Part shown: positions 1 to 8,191 of the stretch, in pieces
How the letters are laid out: every line of letters starts with the position of its first letter
Numbering within the stretch: the first letter of the stretch is position 1
NCBI RefSeq assembly: GCF_001205715.1
Contig: NZ_AQQZ01000003.1
Location: forward strand, 496,001 to 560,000
Reading direction: 5' to 3'
DNA length: 64,000 bases
From: Pseudaestuariivita atlantica
Lineage (GTDB): Bacteria > Pseudomonadota > Alphaproteobacteria > Rhodobacterales > Rhodobacteraceae
The notes under the pieces: model-generated
Told to the model about the DNA's origin: nothing
Seen by the model: the letters and a program-made list of their open reading frames with translations, nothing else
Database searches by the model: none
Made by a program: the position numbers and the translations under genes

Positions 1-1
1 G

Positions 2-787
2 AACGTGCAGGCGCTGGGTGCGGGCACCGCCGATTTCGCCATCCTGCAGGGCCTGTTCGGGTCCTACGCCGCGACGGGCACCGGCCCGGTGACGGAGCCG
101 CAGGAGAACCTGCGCTCGGTCACGATGCTGTGGCAGAACGTGGAGCAGTTCATCCTGTCAAACGACTGGGTGGAGACCGGCACCGTGGCCGACCTCGTGC
201 CGGCCAGGGGCCAGGCAATGGCGATGGGTCGCCAGAACTCGGGCACGATCGGGTCGAACCGGGTGCTTCTGGCAGGCCTCGGCATCAACATGGACGAGGA
301 TTACGAGCTGGTCTACGCGGGCTACGGCCCGTCCGCAGACGCGATGGCCAACGGCCAGGCGATTGGCGGCGGTTTCGGTGCCGGCCCCCCGACGGGCGCG
401 GTGACCAAGCTGTTCGCCAGCAACGGTGACAAGTTCACCATGCTGCAGATCACGCCCGAACAGGGTGCCGCCATGGATGGCGGGCGCAACCTGTGGGTGC
501 CCTACACCATCGCGGCAGGCACCTATCCCGGCCAGGACGCGGATATCGCGACCATCGCGCAGCCGAACTTCCTGGCCGTGAACGCGTCGGTCGACGAAGA
601 GCACGTCTACCAGGTGACCAAGGCGATGTACGAGAACCTGCCCTTCCTGCAGGCGATCCACCCCGCCACCAAGGCGATGGCGGTCGAGAACGCCATGGCC
701 GGTCTTCCCGTGCCGCTGCACCCCGGTGCCGCGCGGTACTACATGGAAGTGGGCCTCGACGTGCCCGAGCGCCTGATGGCCAAGTAA
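2..787 (+). CDS. TAXI family TRAP transporter substrate-binding protein (3' part)
   Basis: About 260 C-terminal residues of a periplasmic solute-binding protein; the 5' end and signal peptide lie before the window. The fold type is inferred from the TAXI-like pattern: a GTADFAILQ stretch near the start, a central GGFGAGPPTGAV glycine-rich segment, and a C-terminal helix with HPGAARYYMEVG, typical of TAXI proteins near their end. It would capture a small acidic solute in the periplasm and hand it to the membrane component encoded downstream. The open frame begins at base 2 and ends with TAA. A 12-bp hairpin follows, then the fused permease gene. The substrate cannot be told from sequence. Confidence 0.85.
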   Translation, partial: NVQALGAGTADFAILQGLFGSYAATGTGPVTEPQENLRSVTMLWQNVEQFILSNDWVETGTVADLVPARGQAMAMGRQNSGTIGSNRVLLAGLGINMDEDYELVYAGYGPSADAMANGQAIGGGFGAGPPTGAVTKLFASNGDKFTMLQITPEQGAAMDGGRNLWVPYTIAAGTYPGQDADIATIAQPNFLAVNASVDEEHVYQVTKAMYENLPFLQAIHPATKAMAVENAMAGLPVPLHPGAARYYMEVGLDVPERLMAK

Positions 788-794
788 CCCGGAC

Positions 795-822
795 GGCCCC
801 TTCCGAGATGTCGGAGGGGGCC
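795..822 (+). terminator. Hairpin after TAXI gene
   Basis: A 12-bp stem with one G-T pair (GGCCCCTTCCGA pairing with TCGGAGGGGGCC, loop GATG) starts eight bases after the stop codon. There is no U tract. It probably stabilises the abundant binding-protein message or partly terminates before the permease gene. Confidence 0.6.
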
Positions 823-830
823 ATATGCAT

Positions 831-890
831 GCGCGGAACCAAGGCCGAAGGCCGCCGCGCATCGCCGGGCCCTCCCACGGCCCGGCGATA
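831..890 (+). repeat. Dispersed 60-bp two-hairpin repeat, copy 1
   Basis: This intergenic block begins GCGCGGAACCAAGGCCGAAG and contains the perfect inverted arms ATCGCCGGGCC and GGCCCGGCGAT separated by 7 bases. Closely similar blocks occur at 14497-14557 (same strand) and 58168-58226 (opposite strand). The first half can also fold, through GCGCGG and CCGCGC. It lies between the TAXI binding protein and its permease. Confidence 0.8.
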
Positions 891-1010
891 CATCCACCAC
901 CTCCGCGTCGACCCGAACTCCTTCGGGCATGCCACCATGAAGTGCCCGGCAAGACCGGTCGGATCGCCGGACCAGGGCCCGACGTTGCGCGGCTTGGGAC
1001 AGGACCCCAC

Positions 1011-3197
1011 ATGACCACCACACCAGACATCCCCGAAGACGTCGCCCAGATGATGGCCGCGCGGCGTGAACGCTGGCTGACGCTGGACGGTGTGACCGAC
1101 AGCCCGCTGCGGCTGGCCATTGCCGCGCTCGCCGTCGCGTTCGGCGCGTGGCACGTCCTGACCAACGTCTGGCTGACCGAACCCGGCATGTGGCAGAACG
1201 CCATCCATTTCGCCGGTTTCGCCTTCTTCGCCAGCGTCATCTACTCGCCCTGGGGCGCGCGCGCCGACCAGCCGCGCTGGATCGCCGTGGACGTGATCTA
1301 TGGCCTTGCCGTGGCCGCCGCGGCCCTGTGGATCGCGGGGGCCGAGGACGGGTTGTACGAACGCACGCTGGCCGAGACGGGGCTGGCCTGGCAGTTCCGC
1401 ACGCTCGACATCCTGGCGGGCGGCCTGTTGATCTTTGCCGCGCTGGACCTGTCCAAGCGCGTGTCGGGCTGGGTGATCCCGATGCTGATCGTCATATCGC
1501 TGAGCTATATCCTGTTTCTCGGCAGCTACCTTCCGGGCGTGTTCCGCGCGGCCTCGCTGCCGATGAACGACGTGCTGTTCCGGACGCTGTTCAACGACGA
1601 GGGGATGTTCGGCATCCTCGCGTCGATCTCGTCCACCAACATCACGCTGTTCATGATCTTCGGCGGCTTCCTCGTGGCGTCGGGCGCGTCGGATTTCGTG
1701 ATCGAGATTTCGAAGGTCGTCGCCGGGCGCATCCGCGGCGGCGCGGCCTTCGTCGCGGTGTTGTCGAGCGCGCTGACCGGCACGATCAGCGGGTCGGCGA
1801 TTGCCAACACCGCCTCCACCGGGGTGATCACCATCCCGCTGATGAAGTCGAACGGGTTCCGCCCCAAGTTCGCCGCGGGGGTCGAGGCCGCGGCCTCTAC
1901 GGGCGGGCAGCTGATGCCGCCGATCATGGGGGCGGGCGCCTTCGTCATGGCGTCCTACACCGCGATCCCCTATGCCACGATCGTCACCGTTTCGATCATT
2001 CCCGCATTCCTCTATTTCCTGTCGGTCGCCTTCATCGTGCGGATCGAGGCGATGAAGCACAACGTGGGCGAAGGCATCAGCCTTGAAGTCGACCGGGGCA
2101 AGATGCTGTCGGGCGGGCTGGCCTTCTGCCTGCCGCTGGGCGTGATGATCTGGCTGTTGATGACGGGGGTGACGCCGTCGTTCGCGGCCAGCTGGGCGAT
2201 CGCGACGCTGATCGTGGTCAGCTGGGGCGCGACGCTGTTGTCGAAGGTCGTGGGCGAGGGACTGTTCGCGCCGGTCAACATGGGGCCGGTCAAGATCGCC
2301 GAGGCCACCATGATGGGCGTGCGGTCGTCGATCCTGACGGGTGTGCTGCTGGTGTCGATCGGGATCATGAACAACGCCATCGTCACAAGCGGCGTGGGCA
2401 ACGGGTTTTCGCTGATGATCGCGCAGTGGAGCCAGGGATCGCTGGTGCTGGCGATCCTGTTGATCGGGCTGGCCTCGCTGGTGCTGGGCATGGGGCTGCC
2501 GGTGACGGCGGCCTACATCATCCTCGCCATCCTGACCGCGCCGGCGCTGGCCGGTATCCTTGCCGACGGGGTCATTGTCGAGGCGCTGATGGCGGGGCTC
2601 GCCGATCCGACGCAATCGGCGATGTTCATGCTGGTCGAGTCGCCCTACGCGATGCAGGTGGCCGAGGGCATGACGCGCGAGGAGGCGGTGGCGCTGATGC
2701 GCGCGATTCCGTTCGAACTGGCCGTGACCATCCGGCCCCTGCTGGTCGACCCGGCCCTGCAGACGACGTTCCTGCTGACCGCGCACCTGATCATCTTCTG
2801 GCTGAGCCAGGATTCGAACGTCACGCCGCCTGTCTGTCTTGCCGCCTTTGCCGCCGCCGGGATCGCCGGGTCGCGGCCCATGGCGACGGGGTTCCAGTCG
2901 TGGAAGATCGCCAAGGGGCTGTATATCGTGCCGCTGATGTTCGCCTACACGCCGCTCATCTCGGGCAGTTTCGGAGAGGTGATGCAGATCGGCTTTTTCG
3001 GCCTGTTCGGCATCTACGCCACGAATGCGCTGATCCAGATGTATTCAGAGGGGCCGTTGAAGGCGTGGCATTACCCGCTGCTGATCGCCGGGGCCGCCGG
3101 GTGTTACTGGCCACTGAACTGGGCCGCAAACCTCGGCGGTGCGGCGCTGGTCATGGGCGTGGTGGTGCTGTCATCGCGCGCGCGGTCCGCCTCTTGA
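1011..3197 (+). CDS. TRAP transporter fused permease subunit (DctQM-type, TAXI system)
   Basis: A 728-residue polytopic membrane protein that joins the small (4 TM) and large (12 TM) TRAP subunits. It would drive sodium- or proton-coupled uptake of the solute bound by the preceding TAXI protein. The first ~200 residues hold the small-subunit helices. The large part carries the signature GTISGSAIANTASTGVITIP and a later GMGLPVTAAYIILAI loop. The frame is open back to 825, but ATG 1011 is preceded by AGGA and starts the conserved sequence, while the upstream part is Pro/Arg-rich repeat-derived coding. Fusion of both subunits is usual for TAXI systems. The gene ends just before a REP cluster. 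Confidence 0.92.
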   Translation: MTTTPDIPEDVAQMMAARRERWLTLDGVTDSPLRLAIAALAVAFGAWHVLTNVWLTEPGMWQNAIHFAGFAFFASVIYSPWGARADQPRWIAVDVIYGLAVAAAALWIAGAEDGLYERTLAETGLAWQFRTLDILAGGLLIFAALDLSKRVSGWVIPMLIVISLSYILFLGSYLPGVFRAASLPMNDVLFRTLFNDEGMFGILASISSTNITLFMIFGGFLVASGASDFVIEISKVVAGRIRGGAAFVAVLSSALTGTISGSAIANTASTGVITIPLMKSNGFRPKFAAGVEAAASTGGQLMPPIMGAGAFVMASYTAIPYATIVTVSIIPAFLYFLSVAFIVRIEAMKHNVGEGISLEVDRGKMLSGGLAFCLPLGVMIWLLMTGVTPSFAASWAIATLIVVSWGATLLSKVVGEGLFAPVNMGPVKIAEATMMGVRSSILTGVLLVSIGIMNNAIVTSGVGNGFSLMIAQWSQGSLVLAILLIGLASLVLGMGLPVTAAYIILAILTAPALAGILADGVIVEALMAGLADPTQSAMFMLVESPYAMQVAEGMTREEAVALMRAIPFELAVTIRPLLVDPALQTTFLLTAHLIIFWLSQDSNVTPPVCLAAFAAAGIAGSRPMATGFQSWKIAKGLYIVPLMFAYTPLISGSFGEVMQIGFFGLFGIYATNALIQMYSEGPLKAWHYPLLIAGAAGCYWPLNWAANLGGAALVMGVVVLSSRARSAS

Positions 3198-3207
3198 TGG
3201 AGGGCGG

Positions 3208-3232
3208 GTCGGCTGACGAGCAGCCGACCTAC
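3208..3232 (-). repeat. REP-like hairpin 1 (GTAG-headed)
   Basis: Perfect 8-bp stem GTCGGCTG/CAGCCGAC with loop ACGAG, followed by CTAC. Read on the minus strand the element starts with GTAG, as in REP sequences mobilised by RAYT transposases. It is the first of three near-identical tandem copies about 40 bp apart. Confidence 0.75.
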
Positions 3233-3247
3233 GGTTGAGGGGGTTCT

Positions 3248-3272
3248 GTCGGCTGACGAGCAGCCGACCTAC
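3248..3272 (-). repeat. REP-like hairpin 2 (GTAG-headed)
   Basis: Same 25-bp sequence as the copy 40 bp upstream: 8-bp stem, loop ACGAG, terminal CTAC (GTAG on the minus strand). Confidence 0.75.
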
Positions 3273-3286
3273 GGGTGTGGGGTTCT

Positions 3287-3311
3287 GTCGGCTGGCGGGC
3301 AGCCGACCTAC
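3287..3311 (-). repeat. REP-like hairpin 3 (GTAG-headed)
   Basis: Third copy, 39 bp from the second. The stem GTCGGCTG/CAGCCGAC is intact and the loop differs (GCGGG). Confidence 0.75.
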
Positions 3312-3321
3312 GCGAGGCCGT

Positions 3322-3346
3322 GTAGGTCGGGTGATCCTCACCCGAC
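3322..3346 (+). repeat. REP-like hairpin 4, opposite orientation
   Basis: GTAG followed by the 8-bp stem GTCGGGTG/CACCCGAC with loop ATCCT. It faces the three minus-strand copies, giving a BIME-like inverted arrangement. It sits 77 bp before the thiolase start. Confidence 0.75.
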
Positions 3347-3423
3347 CCCCTCCGTGACGCTGCGGCGTGGTTGATGGCGCGCGCGCCGGGTGGTCTGATG
3401 GGACCAAAGAGGAGAACCCCATC

Positions 3424-4599
3424 ATGGACCAGGCCGTCATCGTATCCGCCGCCCGCACGGGCCTTGCGAAATCCTTTCGCGGGTCGCTGAACCAGACCCA
3501 CGGCGCGACGCTGGGCGCGCATGCGGTGCGCGCCGCCGTCGAGCGCGCGGGCGTCGATCCCGACCGGGTCGAGGACGTGGTGATCGGCTGCGGATTTCCC
3601 GAGGGCGTGACCGGCCAGAACGTCGCGCGGCAGATCGCCATGCGCGCGGGTCTTCCCGACACCGCCAGCGGCATGACGGTGAACCGCTATTGCTCGTCTG
3701 GCCTGCAATCCATCGCGCTGGCCGCGAACCAGATCGTGGCCGAGGGCGCGGGACCGATGGTCGCGGGCGGGGTCGAGAGCATCTCGATGGTGCAACCCGA
3801 CGTGTCGGCCTTCCCCGACCCGTGGCTCGCCGAGCACCGGCCCGAGGCCTACATGCAGATGATCGACACCGCCGACCTGGTGGCCGAACGCTATGGCGTG
3901 AGCCGGGAGGCGCAGGACGCCTATGGCCTGCGCTCGCAGCAGCGGATCGCGGCGGCGCAGGAGGCGGGCCTGTTCGCGGACGAGATCGTGCCGATGGACA
4001 CCGTGATGGCTGTGAAGGACCGCGAGACGGGAGAGGTCTCCACCAAGGAGGTGACGCTCGACCGGGACGAGTGCAACCGGCCGGGGACGACGATGGAGGG
4101 TCTTGCCTCGCTCGACCCCGTGCGCGGCGCGGGCAAGTTCATCACCGCCGGCAATGCCTCGCAACTGAGCGATGGCGCGGCGGCGGTCGTGCTGATGGGC
4201 GCCAAGGAAGCAGAGGCCGCGGGGATCGAACCGATGGGTGCCTTCCGCGGCTTTGCCGTGGCCGGGTGCGGGCCCGAGGAGATGGGGATCGGCCCCGTCT
4301 TTGCCGTGCCGCGCCTGCTGGAACGGCACAGGCTGAGCGTCGATGACATCGACCTGTGGGAGTTGAACGAGGCCTTCGCCAGCCAGGCGCTTTACTGCCG
4401 CGACCGGCTGGGCATCGATGACGAGAAGTGCAACGTCAACGGTGGCTCCATCGCCATCGGTCACCCGTTCGGCATGACCGGCGCGCGGATGGTCGGGCAC
4501 CTGTTGCGAGAGGGCAAGCGGCGCGGGGCCAAGCGCGGCGTCGCGACCATGTGCATCGGCGGCGGCATGGGCGCGGCGGGCTTGTTCGACATCTACTGA
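3424..4599 (+). CDS. Acetyl-CoA C-acyltransferase (thiolase family)
   Basis: A 391-residue thiolase that cleaves 3-ketoacyl-CoA with CoA in beta-oxidation or, in reverse, condenses acetyl-CoA units. The nucleophilic cysteine lies in [12 protein letters not shown] (about residue 89). The catalytic His is in [18 protein letters not shown] and the second Cys in [10 protein letters not shown] near the C-terminus. ATG 3424 has GAGGAG about eight bases upstream and begins the conserved [13 protein letters not shown]; an upstream in-frame ATG at 3367 has no support. The gene stands alone after the REP cluster. Length and motifs fit FadA-like degradative thiolases better than PhaA, but chain-length preference is open. 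Confidence 0.9.
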   Translation: MDQAVIVSAARTGLAKSFRGSLNQTHGATLGAHAVRAAVERAGVDPDRVEDVVIGCGFPEGVTGQNVARQIAMRAGLPDTASGMTVNRYCSSGLQSIALAANQIVAEGAGPMVAGGVESISMVQPDVSAFPDPWLAEHRPEAYMQMIDTADLVAERYGVSREAQDAYGLRSQQRIAAAQEAGLFADEIVPMDTVMAVKDRETGEVSTKEVTLDRDECNRPGTTMEGLASLDPVRGAGKFITAGNASQLSDGAAAVVLMGAKEAEAAGIEPMGAFRGFAVAGCGPEEMGIGPVFAVPRLLERHRLSVDDIDLWELNEAFASQALYCRDRLGIDDEKCNVNGGSIAIGHPFGMTGARMVGHLLREGKRRGAKRGVATMCIGGGMGAAGLFDIY

Positions 4600-4676
4600 C
4601 GGCGCGCCGCTGTGCAGCGGCGGCAGGCGTGCTAATGTCCTTGGCGTCACACGCGCCGGAGAAGGAGGGCACCGCC

Positions 4677-5231
4677 ATGTCGAAGCTGCAAGCGCAGGGG
4701 TTGCACCACGTCACGATGATGGGGGCGGACAGGCAGACCTCCATCGATTTCTGGGAGGGCGTGCTGGGCATGCCCTTCCTGTTCGAGCAACCGAACCTCG
4801 ACAGTCCGGGCGAGGGGCATTTGTATTTCGATCCGGGCGACGGGCGGCTGATCACCATCTTCACCAGCGAGGACCGCAAGCCGGATGGCCGTGCGCGACG
4901 TCCCGAACCGGGAGAGATGCATCACGTCGCCTTTGCCGTCAGCCAGTCGATGTATTCGCAACTGGTCGAACGGCTGGATGCCAATGGGATCAAGCATTCG
5001 GGGGAGAAGGATCGCGGGTTCATGAACTCGATCTATTTCCGCGATCCGCTGGGGATGCTGATCGAACTGGCGTCCTACCGGTTCGAACCACCCGCGGGTT
5101 TCACCCATTCCGACGTGCTGCACGAGGCGCACAAGATCCGGGTGGAGCGGGGCGACATGGCGATCGCCGATCCGCATCTGGCCGACGCGATCGAGGTGCT
5201 GAGCGCGCGGAGGCCCACGCTCAGCGGGTAA
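4677..5231 (+). CDS. VOC family protein (glyoxalase/dioxygenase fold)
   Basis: A 184-residue protein of the vicinal-oxygen-chelate superfamily. The start LHHVTMMGADRQTSIDFWEGVLGM and the later HHVAFAV and YFRDPLGMLIELASY segments give the two beta-alpha-beta-beta-beta modules with candidate metal ligands (His near 12, His about 84, Glu in IELAS). These folds host glyoxalases, extradiol dioxygenases and epimerases, and the exact reaction is unknown. ATG 4677 was chosen because GAAGGAGG lies 9 bases upstream; an in-frame ATG at 4635 would add 14 residues. It converges on nrdJ. Confidence 0.85.
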   Translation: MSKLQAQGLHHVTMMGADRQTSIDFWEGVLGMPFLFEQPNLDSPGEGHLYFDPGDGRLITIFTSEDRKPDGRARRPEPGEMHHVAFAVSQSMYSQLVERLDANGIKHSGEKDRGFMNSIYFRDPLGMLIELASYRFEPPAGFTHSDVLHEAHKIRVERGDMAIADPHLADAIEVLSARRPTLSG

Positions 5232-5242
5232 GCGCCCCTCAT

Positions 5243-5258
5243 CGGGCCTGATGGCCCG
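5243..5258. terminator. Hairpin between convergent VOC and nrdJ genes
   Basis: A 6-bp GC stem CGGGCC/GGCCCG with loop TGAT lies between the two converging stop codons (5231 plus, 5283 minus), so it may serve both directions. No U tract is present on either side. Confidence 0.45.
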
Positions 5259-5282
5259 CCTCGGATCATCCGGGCTGTCAGG

Positions 5283-7577
5283 TCAGCCGCATTTGGAGTG
5301 GCCGCAGGAGGAGCAGGTCAGGCAGCCTTCGGCCATGTGCAGCGTGTACTGGCCGCAATTCGGGCAGGCCTTGCCGCGATTGCCGTCGTCGAGGTTCACG
5401 ACCTGCGCCTGAGGGTCGGACTTGAGTCCCATCCCCTCCCCTTCGAGGAACCCGGTGGCGATCATGTGGCGTTCAATCACGCCGCCGATGGCTGCCAGAA
5501 TAGACGGGATGTACTTGCCCTGCACCCATGCGCCGCCGCGCGGGTCGAACACGGCTTTCAGCTCTTCCACCACGAAGGACACGTCCCCGCCGCGCCGGAA
5601 CACGGCCGAGATCATGCGGGTCAGCGCCACGGTCCACGCGAAGTGTTCCATGTTCTTGGAGTTGATGAATACCTCGAACGGACGCCGCTGGGTGCCCTGC
5701 ACGATGTCGTTGATCGTGATGTAGATCGCGTGCTCGCTGTCGGGCCATTTCAGCTTGTAGGTCTGCCCTTCGAGCGCGTTGGGGCGGTCGAGCGGTTCGG
5801 AGATGTAGATCACCTCGCCATCCACCGCGGCGGCCGTACCGCGCACCTGTTCGGGCGCCTCGCCCGGTGCGTCCTCGGACGCCTCGGACACCGACAGGAC
5901 CGACCCCGTGACTGCGTTGGGGCGGTAGGTCGTGCAGCCTTTGCACCCTTGATCCCACGCGGCCATGTAGACGTCCTTGAACGCGTCGAACGAGATGTCC
6001 TCGGGGCAGTTGATCGTCTTCGAGATCGACGAGTCGACCCATTTCTGCGCCGCCGCCTGCATCCTGACATGGTCGAGCGGGGCGAGGGTCTGGGCGTTGA
6101 CGAAATGGTCCGGCAGGGGCTCGTCGCCTTTCAGGTCGCGCCACATCTGGACGGCGTAGTCGACCACCTCTTCCTCGGTGCGCGACCCGTCCTTTTGCAG
6201 GACCTTGCGGGTATAGGCGTAGGCAAAAACCGGCTCGATCCCCGAGGATACATTGCCCGCGTAAAGGGAGATCGTCCCGGTGGGCGCGATGGAGGTCAGC
6301 AGCGCGTTGCGGATGCCGTGTTCGGCGATCTGGGCGCGCACGTCGGCATCCATCGCCTGCATCGTGCCTGACTGCAGGTAGGCGTCCGCATCGAAGAGCG
6401 GAAAGGCGCCCTTTTCGGTCGCCAGCCCAACCGACGCGAGGTACGCGGCGCGGGCGATGGCGTGCAACCAGTGCTCGGTCTGACGCGCCGCCTCCTCCGA
6501 GCCATAGCGCAGGCCGGTCATCAGAAGCGCATCGGCAAGGCCCGTCACGCCCAGCCCGATCCGGCGCTTCGCCTGCGCCTCGGCCTCTTGCGCGGGCAGC
6601 GGGAAGCGGGAGGCGTCGACAGTGTTGTCCATCATGCGCACCGCCGTCGCCACGAGGTCGGCCAGCGCGTCCTCGTCGATCGCGGCGGCGTCGGTGAAGG
6701 GGTCGGACACCAGCCGCGCGAGGTTGATCGAGCCGAGAAGGCACGCGCCATAGGGCGGCAGGGGCTGTTCTCCGCAGGGGTTCGTGGCGGCGATGGTTTC
6801 GGCATAGTTGAGGTTGTTGGCGGCGTTGATCCGGTCGATGAAGATCACGCCGGGTTCGGCGTAATCGTAGGTCGCGCGCATGATGCGGTTCCAGAGGTCA
6901 CGCGCCTGAACGGTCTTGTAGACCTTGCCGTCGAACACCAGGTCCCACGGCCCGTCCTCCTTGACCGCGTCCATGAACGGGTCAGTTACGAGGACCGAGA
7001 CGTTGAACATGCGCAGGCGGGCGGCGTCGGACTTGGCGTCGATGAACGCCTCGATATCGGGGTGGTCGCAGCGCATCGTGGCCATCATCGCGCCCCGGCG
7101 GGAGCCCGCCGACATGATGGTGCGGCACATCGCGTCCCACACGTCCATGAAGGACAAGGGCCCCGACGCATCGGCGGCGACGCCCGCGACGGCCGCACCC
7201 TTGGGCCGGATGGTCGAGAAATCGTAGCCGATCCCGCCGCCCTGCTGCATGGTCAGCGCGGCCTCTTTCAACCCGTCGAAGATGCCGCCCATCGTGTCGG
7301 GGATCGTGCCCATGACGAAGCAGTTGAAGAGCGTGACCGACCGGCCCGTGCCCGCGCCGGCGGTGATGCGGCCCGCCGGCAAGAACTTGAACCCTTCGAG
7401 CGCGTCATAAAAGCGCGCCTCCCACGCATCGCTGTCGTCTTCGACGCTGGCCAGAGCGCGGGCGATGCGGCGCCAGGTGTCTTCGACGGTGGTGTCGATG
7501 GGCGTGCCATCCGCCTCTTTCAGGCGGTATTTCATGTCCCATATCTGCTCGGCGATGGGCGCGGCGAAGGCGGTCAT
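5283..7577 (-). CDS. nrdJ: Adenosylcobalamin-dependent ribonucleoside-diphosphate reductase (class II)
   Basis: A 764-residue class II reductase that makes deoxyribonucleotides with an adenosylcobalamin-generated thiyl radical, with or without oxygen. The family signature NPCGEQPLPPYGACLLGSINL carries the radical-site Cys. LFNCFVMG supplies a redox Cys, and PTGTISLYAGNVSSGIEPVF is the phosphate-binding region. The C-terminus has CPNC, CLTC and SSCGHSKCG, giving a zinc ribbon and the mobile Cys pair. ATG 7577 begins the conserved MTAFAAPIAEQ and has AAGGGA upstream; the frame opens 21 codons earlier. This is the short form, not the ~1200-residue type of some alphaproteobacteria. No cobalamin riboswitch is visible in the 119-bp upstream gap. 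Confidence 0.95.
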   Translation of the reverse strand: MTAFAAPIAEQIWDMKYRLKEADGTPIDTTVEDTWRRIARALASVEDDSDAWEARFYDALEGFKFLPAGRITAGAGTGRSVTLFNCFVMGTIPDTMGGIFDGLKEAALTMQQGGGIGYDFSTIRPKGAAVAGVAADASGPLSFMDVWDAMCRTIMSAGSRRGAMMATMRCDHPDIEAFIDAKSDAARLRMFNVSVLVTDPFMDAVKEDGPWDLVFDGKVYKTVQARDLWNRIMRATYDYAEPGVIFIDRINAANNLNYAETIAATNPCGEQPLPPYGACLLGSINLARLVSDPFTDAAAIDEDALADLVATAVRMMDNTVDASRFPLPAQEAEAQAKRRIGLGVTGLADALLMTGLRYGSEEAARQTEHWLHAIARAAYLASVGLATEKGAFPLFDADAYLQSGTMQAMDADVRAQIAEHGIRNALLTSIAPTGTISLYAGNVSSGIEPVFAYAYTRKVLQKDGSRTEEEVVDYAVQMWRDLKGDEPLPDHFVNAQTLAPLDHVRMQAAAQKWVDSSISKTINCPEDISFDAFKDVYMAAWDQGCKGCTTYRPNAVTGSVLSVSEASEDAPGEAPEQVRGTAAAVDGEVIYISEPLDRPNALEGQTYKLKWPDSEHAIYITINDIVQGTQRRPFEVFINSKNMEHFAWTVALTRMISAVFRRGGDVSFVVEELKAVFDPRGGAWVQGKYIPSILAAIGGVIERHMIATGFLEGEGMGLKSDPQAQVVNLDDGNRGKACPNCGQYTLHMAEGCLTCSSCGHSKCG

Positions 7578-7696
7578 GGCAACGATTCCCTTGCGTGGAG
7601 GATCAACACTATAGCCCGTCGCGCGGCGTTTCGCCACCATCCCTTGCAGCGCGGGCGTGGTGCGATACGATATGTGGCAGGCATGTGGAGGAATCT

Positions 7697-8125
7697 GTGG
7701 GTAAACTGCACCTCATCAAGTTGAGCGTCGGCAGCGAAAGCGTCGACAGCCTGCAGGCGTGGTACAACAGCCGCGCCTGCCGGCAGGTGGACGGCCAGCC
7801 GTGCCACATCACCCGGATGTGGCCCAAGCGCGAGGCGGAGCTGCTGGATGGCGGCTCGATCTACTGGGTGATCAAGGGCGTGTTGCAGGCCCGCACGCGC
7901 CTGTTGGGGTTCGAGGAGGTGATCGGCGCCGACGGCATCCGCCGCTGCGCGATGATGATCGACCCCAAGGTGATCCGGACCGAGACCGCGCTGAAACGCC
8001 CTTTCCAGGGGTGGCGGTACCTCAACGATGCCGATGCGCCTGCCGACCTGCGCGCGGGCCGCGAGCGGGAAGAGGCGCTGCCGGTGGCCCTGTCCGCCGC
8101 ACTGGCCGAGATCGGCGTGCGCTGA
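7697..8125 (+). CDS. DUF1489 family protein
   Basis: A 142-residue soluble protein of the alphaproteobacterial DUF1489 family, with no known function. It begins VGKLHLIKLSVGSESVDSL and has the conserved run GQPCHITRMWPKREAELLDGG, then IYWVIKG. It starts with GTG 7697, which has GTGGAGGAA just upstream; no ATG lies closer to the conserved N-terminus. It diverges from nrdJ across a 119-bp gap. Length agrees with the family. Confidence 0.85.
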   Translation: MGKLHLIKLSVGSESVDSLQAWYNSRACRQVDGQPCHITRMWPKREAELLDGGSIYWVIKGVLQARTRLLGFEEVIGADGIRRCAMMIDPKVIRTETALKRPFQGWRYLNDADAPADLRAGREREEALPVALSAALAEIGVR

Positions 8126-8191
8126 GGCCCGTCGAAAGGTCAGGAAAATCCGCCCTGTCCCGGATGCCCCCGGATGCGGTAGCCTGACGGC

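Noticed and set aside
1824-1831. GTGATCAC in coding DNA (also at 16646-16653 and 40461-40468)
   Set aside because: Single copies without the TT/AA flanks and without a partner 20-21 bp away; consistent with chance in coding sequence.
450-2786. A 778-codon minus-strand frame opposite the TRAP genes
   Set aside because: Low-complexity Arg/His/Gln-rich product, no ribosome site, and the plus-strand frame codes a clear TRAP permease.
3208-3311. CRISPR-like array (three 25-bp repeats)
   Set aside because: The intervals are only ~15 bp and similar to each other, the repeats are hairpins headed by GTAG, and no cas genes are present.
4635-4676. Longer VOC protein starting at ATG 4635
   Set aside because: No ribosome site, while GAAGGAGG stands before ATG 4677, which begins the conserved domain.
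7578-7696. Possible cobalamin riboswitch or NrdR boxes before nrdJ
   Set aside because: Only 119 bp, and no B12-box or paired NrdR-like repeats could be found.
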